Positions 1-7,806 of a stretch of DNA of 24,351 nt are shown here, one piece after another. The stretch's first letter is position 1. Every line of letters begins with the position of its first letter. Position numbers and translations under genes: made by a program. The notes beneath the pieces are model-generated. The model saw only the letters and a list, made by a program, of their open reading frames with translations. It made no database searches and was not told where the DNA came from. This DNA is from DASYPQ01 sp041488095 (lineage in GTDB: Bacteria > Planctomycetota > UBA1135 > GCA-002686595), in assembly GCA_041488095.1 (NCBI GenBank), contig JBGPOP010000051.1:1-24351 (forward strand), read 5' to 3'.

Positions 1-2133
1 CAGCACGATCGTGTCGGGAACCGTGTTCCCGGCCGCGGTGAGCAGCGCGCCCGTGCTGCCGGCTCCCGAGTTCGCGCAGCCGCGCCCGGGACCGCCGTTG
101 TTGCCGCACGGGCATGGACCGCCCGTCCCGTTGCCGAAGCAGAACGAGATCCCGCCCGGCTGCTGACACTCGTCGGGCACGCCGTTGAAGTTCAGGTCCT
201 GGCTCGTCCCCGCGGTGATATCGCAACCGTCCGGGACGCCGTTCATGTTGCAGTCCGGAGCGCCCGCGGCGAGCTCGCACACGTCGCCGGTCCCGTTGTT
301 GTCGCAGTCCTCCTGGAAGGGGTTGGCGATGTTGACACAGTTGTCGATGCAGTCAGGGACGCCGTCCTGGTCGGCATCCGTCTCGGCCACGCCACAGCCG
401 CACGCTCCCGGAGCGGTCTTCGTGGGGTCGTTCGGACAGCCGTCGTGGCAGTCCGGTGTGCCGTCGCCGTCGGTGTCCGTGTCGGCCACGCCGCACCCGC
501 ACACGCCCGGCGCGATCTTGTTGGGGTCGTTCGGGCAGCCGTCGATGCAGTTCGGCGTGCCGTCACCGTCGGAGTCGGTATCGGGTGTCCCGCAGCCGCA
601 CACGCCCGGCGCGATCTTGTTCGGGTCGTTCGGGCAGCCGTCGATGCAGTTGGGCGTGCCGTCGCCGTCGGAGTCGGTATCGGGGACGCCGCAGCCGCAA
701 ACACCCGGGGCGTGCTTGTTGGGATCGTTGGGGCAGCCATCGGTCGGGCAGGTATTGTTCGGAAAGCCCGGGTTCCCGTAGCCGTCCCCGTCCGTGTCCG
801 TGCACGTGTCGCACGCGTCACCGATCCCGTCCTGGTCCGCATCGGCCTGGCTGGGGTTGGGAACGGTCGGGCAATTGTCGATGGAGTCCGGGATGCCGTC
901 GCCGTCGGTGTCCGTCGGCGGACCCGGATCGGTGGGAACCGAGCCGGTGCTCACGATGTTGGTGCCGGTCTTGAAGAGCCCCAGGGTGATCGGCCCGATC
1001 ACCGGCGGGCTGTTCGCGTCGAACCGGAAGTTGTAGGTCGTGCCCCAATGGATCGCGTTGGCGTTCTGGTTCAGTGCGAAGGTCGAGGTCGACCAGGAGA
1101 GCGTCCCGCCGGCGTTCGTGGGGGGCCAGTCGGTCCCGTCGTACTGGACGCCGCCCACGCCGTCGGGGCCGCGGCGGGTCACGTCGTGGAATCCGATGTT
1201 GGTCACGGTCACCCCGGCCGGCATCGGGATCGAGAACGCCCGGACGCTCGTGTCCGAGTTCATATTGTAGACGGCGTACTCGTAGTGGTAGATGCCCCCT
1301 CCCAGGTTGGTCGTCTTGTAGGCGAGGACCAGCAGACCCTCGCTCGGGATCTGCACGTTCCTCGCCGTCACCCCCGACTCGCAGCTCTGCCAGGCCTTGA
1401 TGGCCGGGATCTCGCGCTGGGTCGAGCCGGTGAAGCCGAAAGTCCAGGCGGTGCCGGACCCGGTGACCGTCACCTCGCGGTGGGAGGAGTTGTTGTTCTG
1501 GTTGTTCGCGGTCGCGTCGTCCGGCGTGACGTACTGGCAGTTGCCGAAGTAGCGCGTGCCGCCTGCGCTGCTCACTTCCAGGTCGGTGACGGCGACCTCC
1601 AGTCGGCCGGTGTTCCCGCCCGAGGGCGCGGGCGGCGGGTAGATGAAGTATCCTGTGTGCGCGTTGACCTGATAGCGCGGACCCATCCCGGTCGGGTCGC
1701 CGTTCCGGGAAGCGGTATACGGATCGGAGCAGCCGACGCCGAGAGTGCTTCCATCGGTGCCCGCGCAGGTGCTGCAGCAGAGGATGTTGCTCAGCGCGTA
1801 GAAGCCGTGCTTCAACCAGGAGAGACCCACCTGCTCGAAGCGTCCCGCCCCGTTCACGACCTTGTAGCGGTACAGCTCTCCGCCGATGACCGGGTGCTGG
1901 TTCGTGCTCGCGTGCCAGCCGACGTTCGCGGTCCCGACATTGCAGGAGTAGCTGCCGAGCGAAAGGGCCTCATAACCTCCGATGGTGGAGTAGTTCGCCG
2001 GGCCGGTGATGTCGCCGACGATCACGTCCGGACCGGTGCTCTCAGGGCAGGTGGTTTGCGCGTTCGCTCGGGTTCCGAGGAACGCGCAGGAGAAGACGGT
2101 GAGGGCAATGGCGATTCTACGGCTCTGCATCAT
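1..2133 (-). CDS. Secreted thrombospondin type 3 repeat protein, partial (C-terminus beyond left edge)
   Basis: The reading frame is open for 711 codons from ATG at 2133 to base 1 and continues off the window. Residues 1-26 form a signal peptide (MMQSRR, then a hydrophobic stretch ending near ANAQ). Residues about 27-400 are a Cys-containing, beta-rich region that I do not recognise. Residues about 403-600 are acidic calcium-binding TSP3-type repeats with DTDSDGDGTPNC and GCPNDPNK motifs. Two further loops follow (NMNGVPDGCD and NFNGVPDECQQPGG), then a Gly/Asn/Cys-rich module (GGPCPCGNNGG) that I associate with extracellular planctomycete proteins. TSP3 repeats bind Ca2+ in rigid extracellular stalks, so a cell-surface or secreted role is inferred; no enzymatic domain is visible. 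A second ATG lies at 2130. There is no Shine-Dalgarno sequence before either start. The protein class is well supported, the function is not known. Confidence 0.85.
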   Translation of the reverse strand, partial: MMQSRRIAIALTVFSCAFLGTRANAQTTCPESTGPDVIVGDITGPANYSTIGGYEALSLGSYSCNVGTANVGWHASTNQHPVIGGELYRYKVVNGAGRFEQVGLSWLKHGFYALSNILCCSTCAGTDGSTLGVGCSDPYTASRNGDPTGMGPRYQVNAHTGYFIYPPPAPSGGNTGRLEVAVTDLEVSSAGGTRYFGNCQYVTPDDATANNQNNNSSHREVTVTGSGTAWTFGFTGSTQREIPAIKAWQSCESGVTARNVQIPSEGLLVLAYKTTNLGGGIYHYEYAVYNMNSDTSVRAFSIPMPAGVTVTNIGFHDVTRRGPDGVGGVQYDGTDWPPTNAGGTLSWSTSTFALNQNANAIHWGTTYNFRFDANSPPVIGPITLGLFKTGTNIVSTGSVPTDPGPPTDTDGDGIPDSIDNCPTVPNPSQADADQDGIGDACDTCTDTDGDGYGNPGFPNNTCPTDGCPNDPNKHAPGVCGCGVPDTDSDGDGTPNCIDGCPNDPNKIAPGVCGCGTPDTDSDGDGTPNCIDGCPNDPNKIAPGVCGCGVADTDTDGDGTPDCHDGCPNDPTKTAPGACGCGVAETDADQDGVPDCIDNCVNIANPFQEDCDNNGTGDVCELAAGAPDCNMNGVPDGCDITAGTSQDLNFNGVPDECQQPGGISFCFGNGTGGPCPCGNNGGPGRGCANSGAGSTGALLTAAGNTVPDTIVL
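343..738 (-). repeat. Tandem 99-bp repeats encoding 33-residue TSP3-like units
   Basis: The same word (gtcgatg or gtcgtgg) recurs at 343, 442, 541 and 640, exactly 99 bp apart, with a diverged fifth copy near 739. Each unit encodes a 33-residue block with the order DTDSDGDGTPNC, then DGCPNDPNK, then APGVCGCG. The two middle units are nearly identical at the DNA level, which points to recent duplication or gene conversion inside the gene. Confidence 0.85.
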
Positions 2134-2389
2134 GAGGAGGATTCCAGGCGCGGACGGAGGGGGATCGGAAGGGCTGCGGCGGGTCGACCAGTCTCGTCAG
2201 ACTACCCCCCACGGCCGCGTTCGGCCAGACGCAATCGGGGGGTGCGGACCTCTCCGTGCCGGGACGGGGCAACGCCCGGAGACCACATGGCGATCCGGTA
2301 ATCCTGCCCGCGAGATCCGCGCCCGTATCGTTTCCTTCCAGAACGGTGTCGCGGGTCGCTCGCCCTTGCCGTCGCCCGAGTCGAAGGAG

Positions 2390-2480
2390 ATGCCGCCTGG
2401 CTGCTGGCACTCGTCGGGAACACCGTTCACGATCGCGTCCTGGCTCATGCCCGTGGCGATGTCGCAACTGTCCGGGCATC
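2390..2480 (-). pseudogene. Decayed fragment of a TSP3-protein C-terminal module
   Basis: Minus-strand translation gives CPDSCDIATGMSQD followed by VNGVPDECQQPGGISF. This matches PDGCDITAGTSQD and FNGVPDECQQPGGISF in the adjacent gene (about positions 145-240). By eye the two DNA stretches agree at about 74 of 90 bases. Downstream, the expected FCFGNGTGG is replaced by DSGDGKGE and the Cys-rich part cannot be recognised. Upstream there are no repeats or signal peptide. I infer the relic of a second gene, or a partial duplication of the neighbouring one. Confidence 0.65.
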
Positions 2481-2613
2481 GCCCTGATGAAAGGTGATCC
2501 CTCGTGCCGGCGAGAGTCGCCTCCTCGAAATGCGCAGCCTGCAACCTCCGCAATCGATTCAAGGTGACGTCTTGGAATCGACTCTTCATCTCGACTGAAA
2601 AGGTCTCGAGCGA

Positions 2614-2641
2614 TTGACGACCACCCTTCATCACCGATAAA
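2614..2641 (+). promoter_or_regulatory. Candidate sigma-70-type promoter, near-leaderless
   Basis: TTGACG (2614-2619, 5 of 6 to consensus) and GATAAA (2636-2641, 4 of 6) are separated by 16 bp in a locally AT-richer patch. Initiation about 7 bp after the -10 box would fall at or just before the ATG at 2650. No Shine-Dalgarno sequence precedes that ATG, which fits a leaderless or nearly leaderless transcript. This is pattern matching only. Confidence 0.35.
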
Positions 2642-2649
2642 GTGCGCGC

Positions 2650-3030
2650 ATGACCACCCAGAATCTCGATCGTGAAATTCGCTTCCGTATCGATTCGTTC
2701 CTGACCGATCTGGCCGGGCTGGTCAAACGCTCGGCCCTCGAATCCGTGCAGGATGCTTTGGGCGGCAGCGCGGCCCCCGCGCGTCGCGGCCCCGGACGTC
2801 CTCCCCGCGCGGCACGAAGGGGCGCGAAGCGCTCGCAGTCGGCGCTCGCAGGTCTCTCGAGCCGCCTGCTAGATCACGTGAAGAAACATCCCGGCCAGGG
2901 CGTCACCCGGATCGCCGCGGCGCTGCGCACGTCGAGCCAGGACCTGCAGCTCCCCGTCCGAAAGCTGCTTGCCGCCAGGAAGCTCAGGACCAAGGGGAAG
3001 AAGCGCGGCACGAAGTACTTCGCGCGCTGA
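2650..3030 (+). CDS. AT-hook / winged-helix-like DNA-binding protein
   Basis: This basic protein of 126 aa has three parts. An N-terminal helical segment (residues 5-38) may dimerise. An AT-hook-like linker (about 45-60) contains the RGPGRPPR core and many Lys/Arg. The C-terminal helical domain (66-126) ends in KGKKRGTKYFAR and looks like a small winged helix of the kind that pairs with AT-hook tails in planctomycete and myxobacterial histone-like proteins. The role inferred is minor-groove DNA binding, either in nucleoid organisation or local regulation. There is no Shine-Dalgarno sequence; see the promoter at 2614. The stop codon is followed after 2 bases by the start of the M28 peptidase gene, so the two are probably co-transcribed. 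The DNA-binding assignment is fairly sure, the target is unknown. Confidence 0.75.
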   Translation: MTTQNLDREIRFRIDSFLTDLAGLVKRSALESVQDALGGSAAPARRGPGRPPRAARRGAKRSQSALAGLSSRLLDHVKKHPGQGVTRIAAALRTSSQDLQLPVRKLLAARKLRTKGKKRGTKYFAR

Positions 3031-3032
3031 GG

Positions 3033-4466
3033 ATGCGCGCTCCGGGAGCCGGGCTCGCGCTGTACTTCGCCACGGGTGTCGCCCTGGCGCGCACCCAGGA
3101 ACAGGCGCGTCCTTCGGCGGAACCATCCGCGGATCCGCGCCGGGCGATCGTGGAGAGGATCTTCGCCGAGGCGCTCCCCCGCAACCTGGCGTACGCGAGA
3201 CTCCAGGAGCTCTGTCAGGCGACTCCGCACCGACTCTCCGGCTCGCCCGACGCGGAGAACGCGGTGTCCTGGGCGCGAGACCAGATGACGCATGACGGGC
3301 TCGAGAGCGTGCGTCTGGAAGATTGCACCGTCCAGCGCTGGGAGCGTGGCCGGATCGCGGCCCTCGAGGTCACCAGCCCGTCGGATGCGCGCGACACCTT
3401 CCTCCCGGTCCTGGCCCTGGGGGGCAGCGTCGCAACACCTCGGGAAGGCGTCGAGGGCGATCTGGTCGAGGTGCAGAGCTTCGAGGATCTCACCCGCCTG
3501 GGCGAAGCGGTGCGCGGCCGCATCGTCCTGTTCGACCGTCCGATGGATCCGCGAACCCTCGATCCCTTCGAGGCCTACGGCGCCGCCGTCGACCAGCGTG
3601 CGCACGGCGCGGTCGAGGCGGCGCGGCACGGCGCGGTCGCGGCGATCGTGCGCTCGATGACCCTGCGCATCGACGACCATCCCCACACCGGAGGGATGCT
3701 TTACCAGGACGGCGTCGATCGCATCCCCGCGGCAGCAGTCAGCACGGCGGGTGCCGAGCGCCTGTCAGCCCTCCTGCGCTCTCGGAAGAAGGTCTCGGTG
3801 CGCCTGCGTCTCGATTGTCGCGAGAGCGGCAAGGTCCCCTCCCACAACGTCGTCGGCGAGATCCGCGGTGCGAGCCGGCCCGACGAGATCGTTCTCCTCG
3901 GCGCGCACATCGACAACTGGGACGTCGGCCAGGGTGCGCACGACGACGGCGCCGGCTGCTCGCAGGTGATCGAAGCGCTCCGCCTCGTCCACGCCCTCGG
4001 GCAGAGACCCGCGCGAACGTTGCGCGGCGTGCTCTTCATGAACGAGGAGAATGGTCTTGCCGGCGCGCTCGCCTACCGCGACGCGCACAGGGAGGAGCTC
4101 CCGCGGCACGTCCTGGCGATCGAGTCCGATCGCGGCGGGTTCTCCCCGCGCGGGTTCGAGACGAGCGCCGAAGGAAGCGTGTTCACCTCTCTGCGGTCGA
4201 TCGCGGATCTTCTCGAGCCGGCCGGGGCGTCGCTCTTGCGCCGGGGCGGAGGCGGCGCCGACGTCAGCGCCCTGCAACGCGAGGGCGTCGTCGTGATGGA
4301 GCTGATCACGGATCCGCAGCGCTACTTCGACGTGCACCATTGCGTCCGCGACACGCTCGACACGGTCAGCCCGCGCGAGCTGGAGCTCGGCGCCGCGGCC
4401 CTGGCCGTGATGGCCTTCAGCGCGGCCGACGCAGGCGACGAGATCGCGCCGGCCCGATCGCGTTGA
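3033..4466 (+). CDS. M28-family zinc metallopeptidase (carboxypeptidase Q-like) with PA domain
   Basis: The 477-aa protein has a short hydrophobic N-terminus that could be a signal peptide (residues 5-20). A protease-associated insert lies at about 130-215, and an M28 di-zinc aminopeptidase core at about 268-460. Likely metal ligands, by comparison with human carboxypeptidase Q, are H292 (GAHIDNWDVGQG), bridging D304 (HDDGAG), E339 in MNEENG with E338 as general base, D366 (ESDRGG) and H436 (FDVHH). All are present, so an active exopeptidase that removes N-terminal residues or cleaves dipeptides is expected, probably in the periplasm. The gene follows the AT-hook gene with a 2-bp gap and converges on the BrkB-like gene. 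The family is certain, the substrate is not known. Confidence 0.92.
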   Translation: MRAPGAGLALYFATGVALARTQEQARPSAEPSADPRRAIVERIFAEALPRNLAYARLQELCQATPHRLSGSPDAENAVSWARDQMTHDGLESVRLEDCTVQRWERGRIAALEVTSPSDARDTFLPVLALGGSVATPREGVEGDLVEVQSFEDLTRLGEAVRGRIVLFDRPMDPRTLDPFEAYGAAVDQRAHGAVEAARHGAVAAIVRSMTLRIDDHPHTGGMLYQDGVDRIPAAAVSTAGAERLSALLRSRKKVSVRLRLDCRESGKVPSHNVVGEIRGASRPDEIVLLGAHIDNWDVGQGAHDDGAGCSQVIEALRLVHALGQRPARTLRGVLFMNEENGLAGALAYRDAHREELPRHVLAIESDRGGFSPRGFETSAEGSVFTSLRSIADLLEPAGASLLRRGGGGADVSALQREGVVVMELITDPQRYFDVHHCVRDTLDTVSPRELELGAAALAVMAFSAADAGDEIAPARSR

Positions 4467-4470
4467 GCGC

Positions 4471-4505
4471 TCGGCGCGTGGGCTCGTGCGCGAGGTCCGC
4501 GCCGA
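4471..4505. terminator. Candidate bidirectional terminator hairpin
   Basis: A perfect 8-bp inverted repeat, TCGGCGCG (4471-4478) and CGCGCCGA (4498-4505), with a 19-nt loop lies exactly between two convergent stop codons (4466 and 4507). It has no U-tract, which is common in GC-rich genomes. Confidence 0.4.
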
Positions 4506-4506
4506 C

Positions 4507-6060
4507 TCACGACGGCCGCGCGCGGACTTCGCTGCTCCTCTCCGCGGATCCGTCCGGCGTGCCCGGCGCGTTCCTTCTGCGTTCTCCCGTCCCCTGGGCG
4601 GCCTCCTCACGCGCCACGGCCACGGCCAGGGTGCGGATCGTGGCGTTGCTCCGGGAGCCGGCGATCTCCCGGTCCAGGCTCTCGAGGATACGATCGATGT
4701 GAAGGTCCACGCTGGTGCGCGCGGGGAGGTCCACAGGTCCGGTCGTGCCTTTGAGCGCGTCGATCACGGACTTGACCGTGATCGCATCCAGATCGCGCGC
4801 CGGCAGGAAGACGTCCTCCTTGGCGAGCGGGATCGCGGCGAGCAATCGGCGCTCTACCAGGGTCTCCAGGATCTCCTCCAGGGGCTTCTCCGGAACGGCC
4901 AGCTCCGTGGCGAGGCCGGCCGCCGTCCAGCCCTCGCGTCCGGCCAGGAAGCGCTCGCCGATGCGCGCCATCGCGCGCAGCCCCACGAGCTCCTTGAAGG
5001 CGTGATCGGCCGGCCGCGAGCGCGCGACGCGGAGGTAGCTCGGCTCGCTCTGGTGGGCGAAGCACACCTCCGCGCCCAGGAGAACGGTCACCCAGGAGAT
5101 GTGGACCCAGATCAGGAAGATCGGGATGGCGGCGAAGCCCGAGTAGATCGCGCTGTAGTGCGCGACCCCGATCTGGAATTTGAGGTGCAGGAGGAGCGTG
5201 ATCTGCCACAAGGTCCCGCCGACCAGCGCCCCGACGATCGCCGAGGACACCCGCGTCCGCGCGTTGGGCATCGCGAGGTAGACGAAGCTGAAGCCGAGCC
5301 ACAACGCGAAGAGCGGCAGCAGCGCGACCAGGAGGTCCAGCAGGGCCCCGAGGTGGAGCCTTTCGCGGAGGATCTCGACCAGCCCATTCGCCTGCGCAGC
5401 CGCGGTGATCCCCGTGGCGGTGAACAGGAAGATCGGCGTGACGATGACCATGGTCAGATAGTCCGAGACCTTCCGCAGCAGGGTGCGCGGGCGCTGCACA
5501 CCCCAGATGTGATTGAACGAGCGCTCGATGGTCCCGAGCAGCTTGATCACCGCCCAGCCCAGGATCACGAGCCCGAAGGCGCCGAGACTGGTGACGCGGG
5601 TCTCCTGGACCACGCCACCGACGATCTCGAGCAGACGGTCGATCGCCACGCGGACCCCGTGCGTTCCCTCGGACGAGGCCAGGCGAGGCGCCTGCTCGAC
5701 GAGCGGACCGAACGTCCGATCCAGGAACGGATTGACCGTCCCCTGGATGAGCTGCTGGTAGAAGCCGAAGCCCTTGGCGACCGAGAAGGAAAAAGCCAGG
5801 AGCGGGACGAGGGAGAGGACCGTGATGTAGGTCAGAGCCGAGGCCCTGAACAGGCACTCGTCCTCGACGAAACCGTGCAGCGCCAGGTGGGCTACCCGGC
5901 AGGCTCGGTACATCCGGGCCTTGGCTCCGCGTCGGGGACGATCCTCCCGCCAGACCGTCTGCGAGAAGAACTCCGCGAGCCGCGCTACGGACCGGAGCGG
6001 AGGGCGCGACTCGGAGGATCCGCTTCCGGGCGCGCTCTCGAACTTGGACGGCGACCGCAT
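4507..6060 (-). CDS. YihY/BrkB-family inner membrane protein with C-terminal winged helix
   Basis: The 517-aa protein has a basic cytoplasmic N-terminus (1-65) and about six membrane segments (roughly 72-97, 157-178, 203-223, 241-264, 272-292, 306-333). It carries family hallmarks: the ASALTYITVLSLVPLLAF helix, FNHIWGV, GFSFVYLAMPN, and AIYSGFAAIPIFLIW followed by LLGAEV. Residues about 355-425 resemble an Rrf2/DprA-like winged helix (TAAGLATELAVPEKPLEEIL), which is seen in long BrkB homologues. The charged C-terminus is disordered-looking. This family was once called ribonuclease BN, an assignment now rejected; its transport or envelope role is not settled. The start is the first ATG and has no Shine-Dalgarno sequence. 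An inverted repeat abuts it. Confidence 0.9.
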   Translation of the reverse strand: MRSPSKFESAPGSGSSESRPPLRSVARLAEFFSQTVWREDRPRRGAKARMYRACRVAHLALHGFVEDECLFRASALTYITVLSLVPLLAFSFSVAKGFGFYQQLIQGTVNPFLDRTFGPLVEQAPRLASSEGTHGVRVAIDRLLEIVGGVVQETRVTSLGAFGLVILGWAVIKLLGTIERSFNHIWGVQRPRTLLRKVSDYLTMVIVTPIFLFTATGITAAAQANGLVEILRERLHLGALLDLLVALLPLFALWLGFSFVYLAMPNARTRVSSAIVGALVGGTLWQITLLLHLKFQIGVAHYSAIYSGFAAIPIFLIWVHISWVTVLLGAEVCFAHQSEPSYLRVARSRPADHAFKELVGLRAMARIGERFLAGREGWTAAGLATELAVPEKPLEEILETLVERRLLAAIPLAKEDVFLPARDLDAITVKSVIDALKGTTGPVDLPARTSVDLHIDRILESLDREIAGSRSNATIRTLAVAVAREEAAQGTGERRRNAPGTPDGSAERSSEVRARPS

Positions 6061-6081
6061 GCCGGCAGTCTAGCAGCCGGC
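6061..6081 (-). promoter_or_regulatory. Inverted repeat abutting the BrkB start codon
   Basis: GCCGGC at 6061-6066 and again at 6076-6081, with a 9-base spacer, lies directly upstream of the minus-strand ATG (6058-6060). In RNA this could form a 6-bp hairpin at the ribosome-binding position. GCCGGC is self-complementary and common in this GC-rich DNA, so chance is possible. Confidence 0.2.
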
Positions 6082-6142
6082 CAGGTCAGGATTCCGGGGA
6101 AGGGAGCGGAGAGGAGAGCTCCTTCGCCTTGCCGCCGTGACG

Positions 6143-7561
6143 CTAGTTGGCCGGCACCTGCCTCCAGGAGAGAACGGTGTAGGCCGCGATCCGACCTCCC
6201 TGGGCCGGGATGCCCGGCAGGTCGATCCGGCCCGTGAGGATGCGGTCGTCGTAGTTCACCGTCAGCCTGGAGTGGCCGCTGTCGAAGTCGCGATGGACGA
6301 GCACCTGATCGCCCGCGATCAGGCTGCCGGTGATCGTGACGTCGCGTGAGCCGGGAGCGTCGAGATCGTTGTCGCGGAAGTCGTTCTCGGCGTACAGGTA
6401 GGCCTCGATGCTCTTCAACGTGCCGTCGGCCGGGTCACCGAGGTAGATGTTCCCGCTGTCCGGGTGGGCAGGATCCTCGAGCGCGATCAGCGCGAGTCCG
6501 TCCTGGCTCCCGTCCGAGTAGAAGAGGTTGTCGCCGATGTAGATGTTGCCTCGCACGGCGATCGTGAGCGCATTCGAGCCCAGAGCGGCCTGACGGAACT
6601 TGAAGGAGTTCGTCCTCAGGTTGAAGATCCAGAGGTTGCCTTCGACGTAGAAGACCCTGCGGTTCCCGTGTGATCCCGGGTCGTCGCCTGGGGCCGAGAG
6701 CGAAAGACCGGTCGCGTCGCTGCCGTCCGACTCCGGGTCGACGTGGACGGTCTCGTAGGGGTCTTCGAGGAAGTAGTCGTCGCCCGGCGTGGCGTCCGTG
6801 TACGGCGCCCGGTCCGTGGGATTCTTGCGGAAGATGTGCGCCGGGTTCCTCTCGGGCATCTGCCAGGCGGTTCCCCCCAGCGCGTTCGACTCGTAGGTCG
6901 CGGCCGTGAACAGCCGCGCGAGGTCGTAGTCGTTGTCGCTCTCGTAGTGCATGCCCGCGAAGTCGAAGCCCGGCTCGCAGGCGCCCTCCTGACCCCGCTC
7001 CCCCGTGATGTGTCCGCGGGCCCGCATGTGTCCTTGGACGCTCGCCCCGCCCGAAACGGCCACGTGACGGCCGCAGTACACGTCGCCCTCGATGCGGTCG
7101 CCCCGACTGCCGCCCCCCGAGAAGGAGAGGACATAGTCGGGGTCGCCTGAGCTGTTCCCCGCGAAGACCGCGTTGCGGTAGACCGCGGCGACGCTCGGCC
7201 GGACGATCGCCTCGACCGCAACCGAGCCCTTCGCGCTGGCTCCGCGCGAGGTCAACCGGTAGATCCGCTCGGCCGGATCGACGGTGTCGATGTGAACCCA
7301 GTACCCCCCTCCCGGTGAGGCCACCGGATGATCGCGGTCCCCGAGATCGTCGAGGTCGCCCGCGAGCATCTGGGAGATCTTCTCGCTGACGCCTGCTTCG
7401 GCGAGGTTCTCGGCTTCGAGGCATTCCTTCGGCAGGCGGTGCGGGCGCTTGGCGGCCAGGCCAAACGCCATGACCAGCCCTGCCATGCCGACGACCACGG
7501 CGAACAACACGAGCGTCGCGAGAAGGATGGCTCCCCGCTGCGCGCTGTTCCCCTTCCGCAC
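6143..7561 (-). CDS. PilX-like type IV pilus/pseudopilus protein with large passenger domain
   Basis: Near the N-terminus a basic QRG stretch is followed by one hydrophobic helix (AILLATLVLFAVVVGMAGLV) and then ECLEAENLAEAGVSEKI. This is the arrangement of PilX-type minor pilins that lack the usual Glu5. The rest (about residues 70-472) is Gly/Asp/Asn-rich and beta-predicted, with VYCGRHVAVSGGASVQGHM and RGNIYIGDNLF stretches resembling parallel beta-helix or bactofilin-like coils. I infer an envelope-associated pilus or secretion component. The frame is open back to an ATG at 7804, but the first 80 residues of that version look non-coding and overlap the neighbouring promoter region. I therefore start at GTG 7561 (alternative GTG 7579). 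No other pilus genes are in view. Confidence 0.7.
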   Translation of the reverse strand: MRKGNSAQRGAILLATLVLFAVVVGMAGLVMAFGLAAKRPHRLPKECLEAENLAEAGVSEKISQMLAGDLDDLGDRDHPVASPGGGYWVHIDTVDPAERIYRLTSRGASAKGSVAVEAIVRPSVAAVYRNAVFAGNSSGDPDYVLSFSGGGSRGDRIEGDVYCGRHVAVSGGASVQGHMRARGHITGERGQEGACEPGFDFAGMHYESDNDYDLARLFTAATYESNALGGTAWQMPERNPAHIFRKNPTDRAPYTDATPGDDYFLEDPYETVHVDPESDGSDATGLSLSAPGDDPGSHGNRRVFYVEGNLWIFNLRTNSFKFRQAALGSNALTIAVRGNIYIGDNLFYSDGSQDGLALIALEDPAHPDSGNIYLGDPADGTLKSIEAYLYAENDFRDNDLDAPGSRDVTITGSLIAGDQVLVHRDFDSGHSRLTVNYDDRILTGRIDLPGIPAQGGRIAAYTVLSWRQVPAN

Positions 7562-7806
7562 GGTGTAGTTCGCGATCACTGGGGTGAGGGTCGTGTCCTG
7601 GGGGCTGTTCCGCTGAGGGGTCCGCGGCGCCCGTGCGGGACCGCTGATGACGGTCGGACGTATCGTCAAGCCTTGGAACGAGACTCCAATGCAGATCGGT
7701 AACAACCCGGTGAGGGCGGGGGGTCCCTGCACCCGCCACCGACCTGGGCTGCCGGCCAGGGATCCGCCAGCCTCCTCGCCCCTCCAGAGGAAAGGAATGC
7801 CCATCC

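Larger units (their letters stand above)
2134..2649. other. 516-bp intergenic stretch
   Basis: The stretch separates the divergent TSP3-protein gene and the AT-hook gene. It holds a decayed copy of the TSP3 protein's C-terminal module (about 2390-2480, minus strand) and a candidate promoter for the AT-hook gene (2614-2641). A 145-codon open frame on the minus strand (2197-2634) runs through the remnant. Only its middle resembles protein, so I do not call it as a gene. Confidence 0.6.

Noticed and set aside
343..738. CRISPR-like regular repeats
   Set aside because: The 99-bp periodicity has no spacer structure and is fully explained by protein repeats in frame.
445..2301. 618-codon open frame on the plus strand opposite the TSP3 gene
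   Set aside because: Its translation is Ala/Arg/Val/Gly-rich without any domain, while the opposite strand gives a signal peptide and clear TSP3 repeats. It is an antisense shadow caused by high GC.
2197..2634. Intact 145-codon gene on the minus strand
   Set aside because: Only about 35 internal residues resemble a known module; both flanks look random and there is no signal peptide as in the related protein. It is treated as a relic.
7562..7804. N-terminal extension of the PilX-like protein to ATG 7804
   Set aside because: The added residues have no signal or domain character and would put the start 2 bases from the divergent PepSY gene's ATG, leaving no promoter space.
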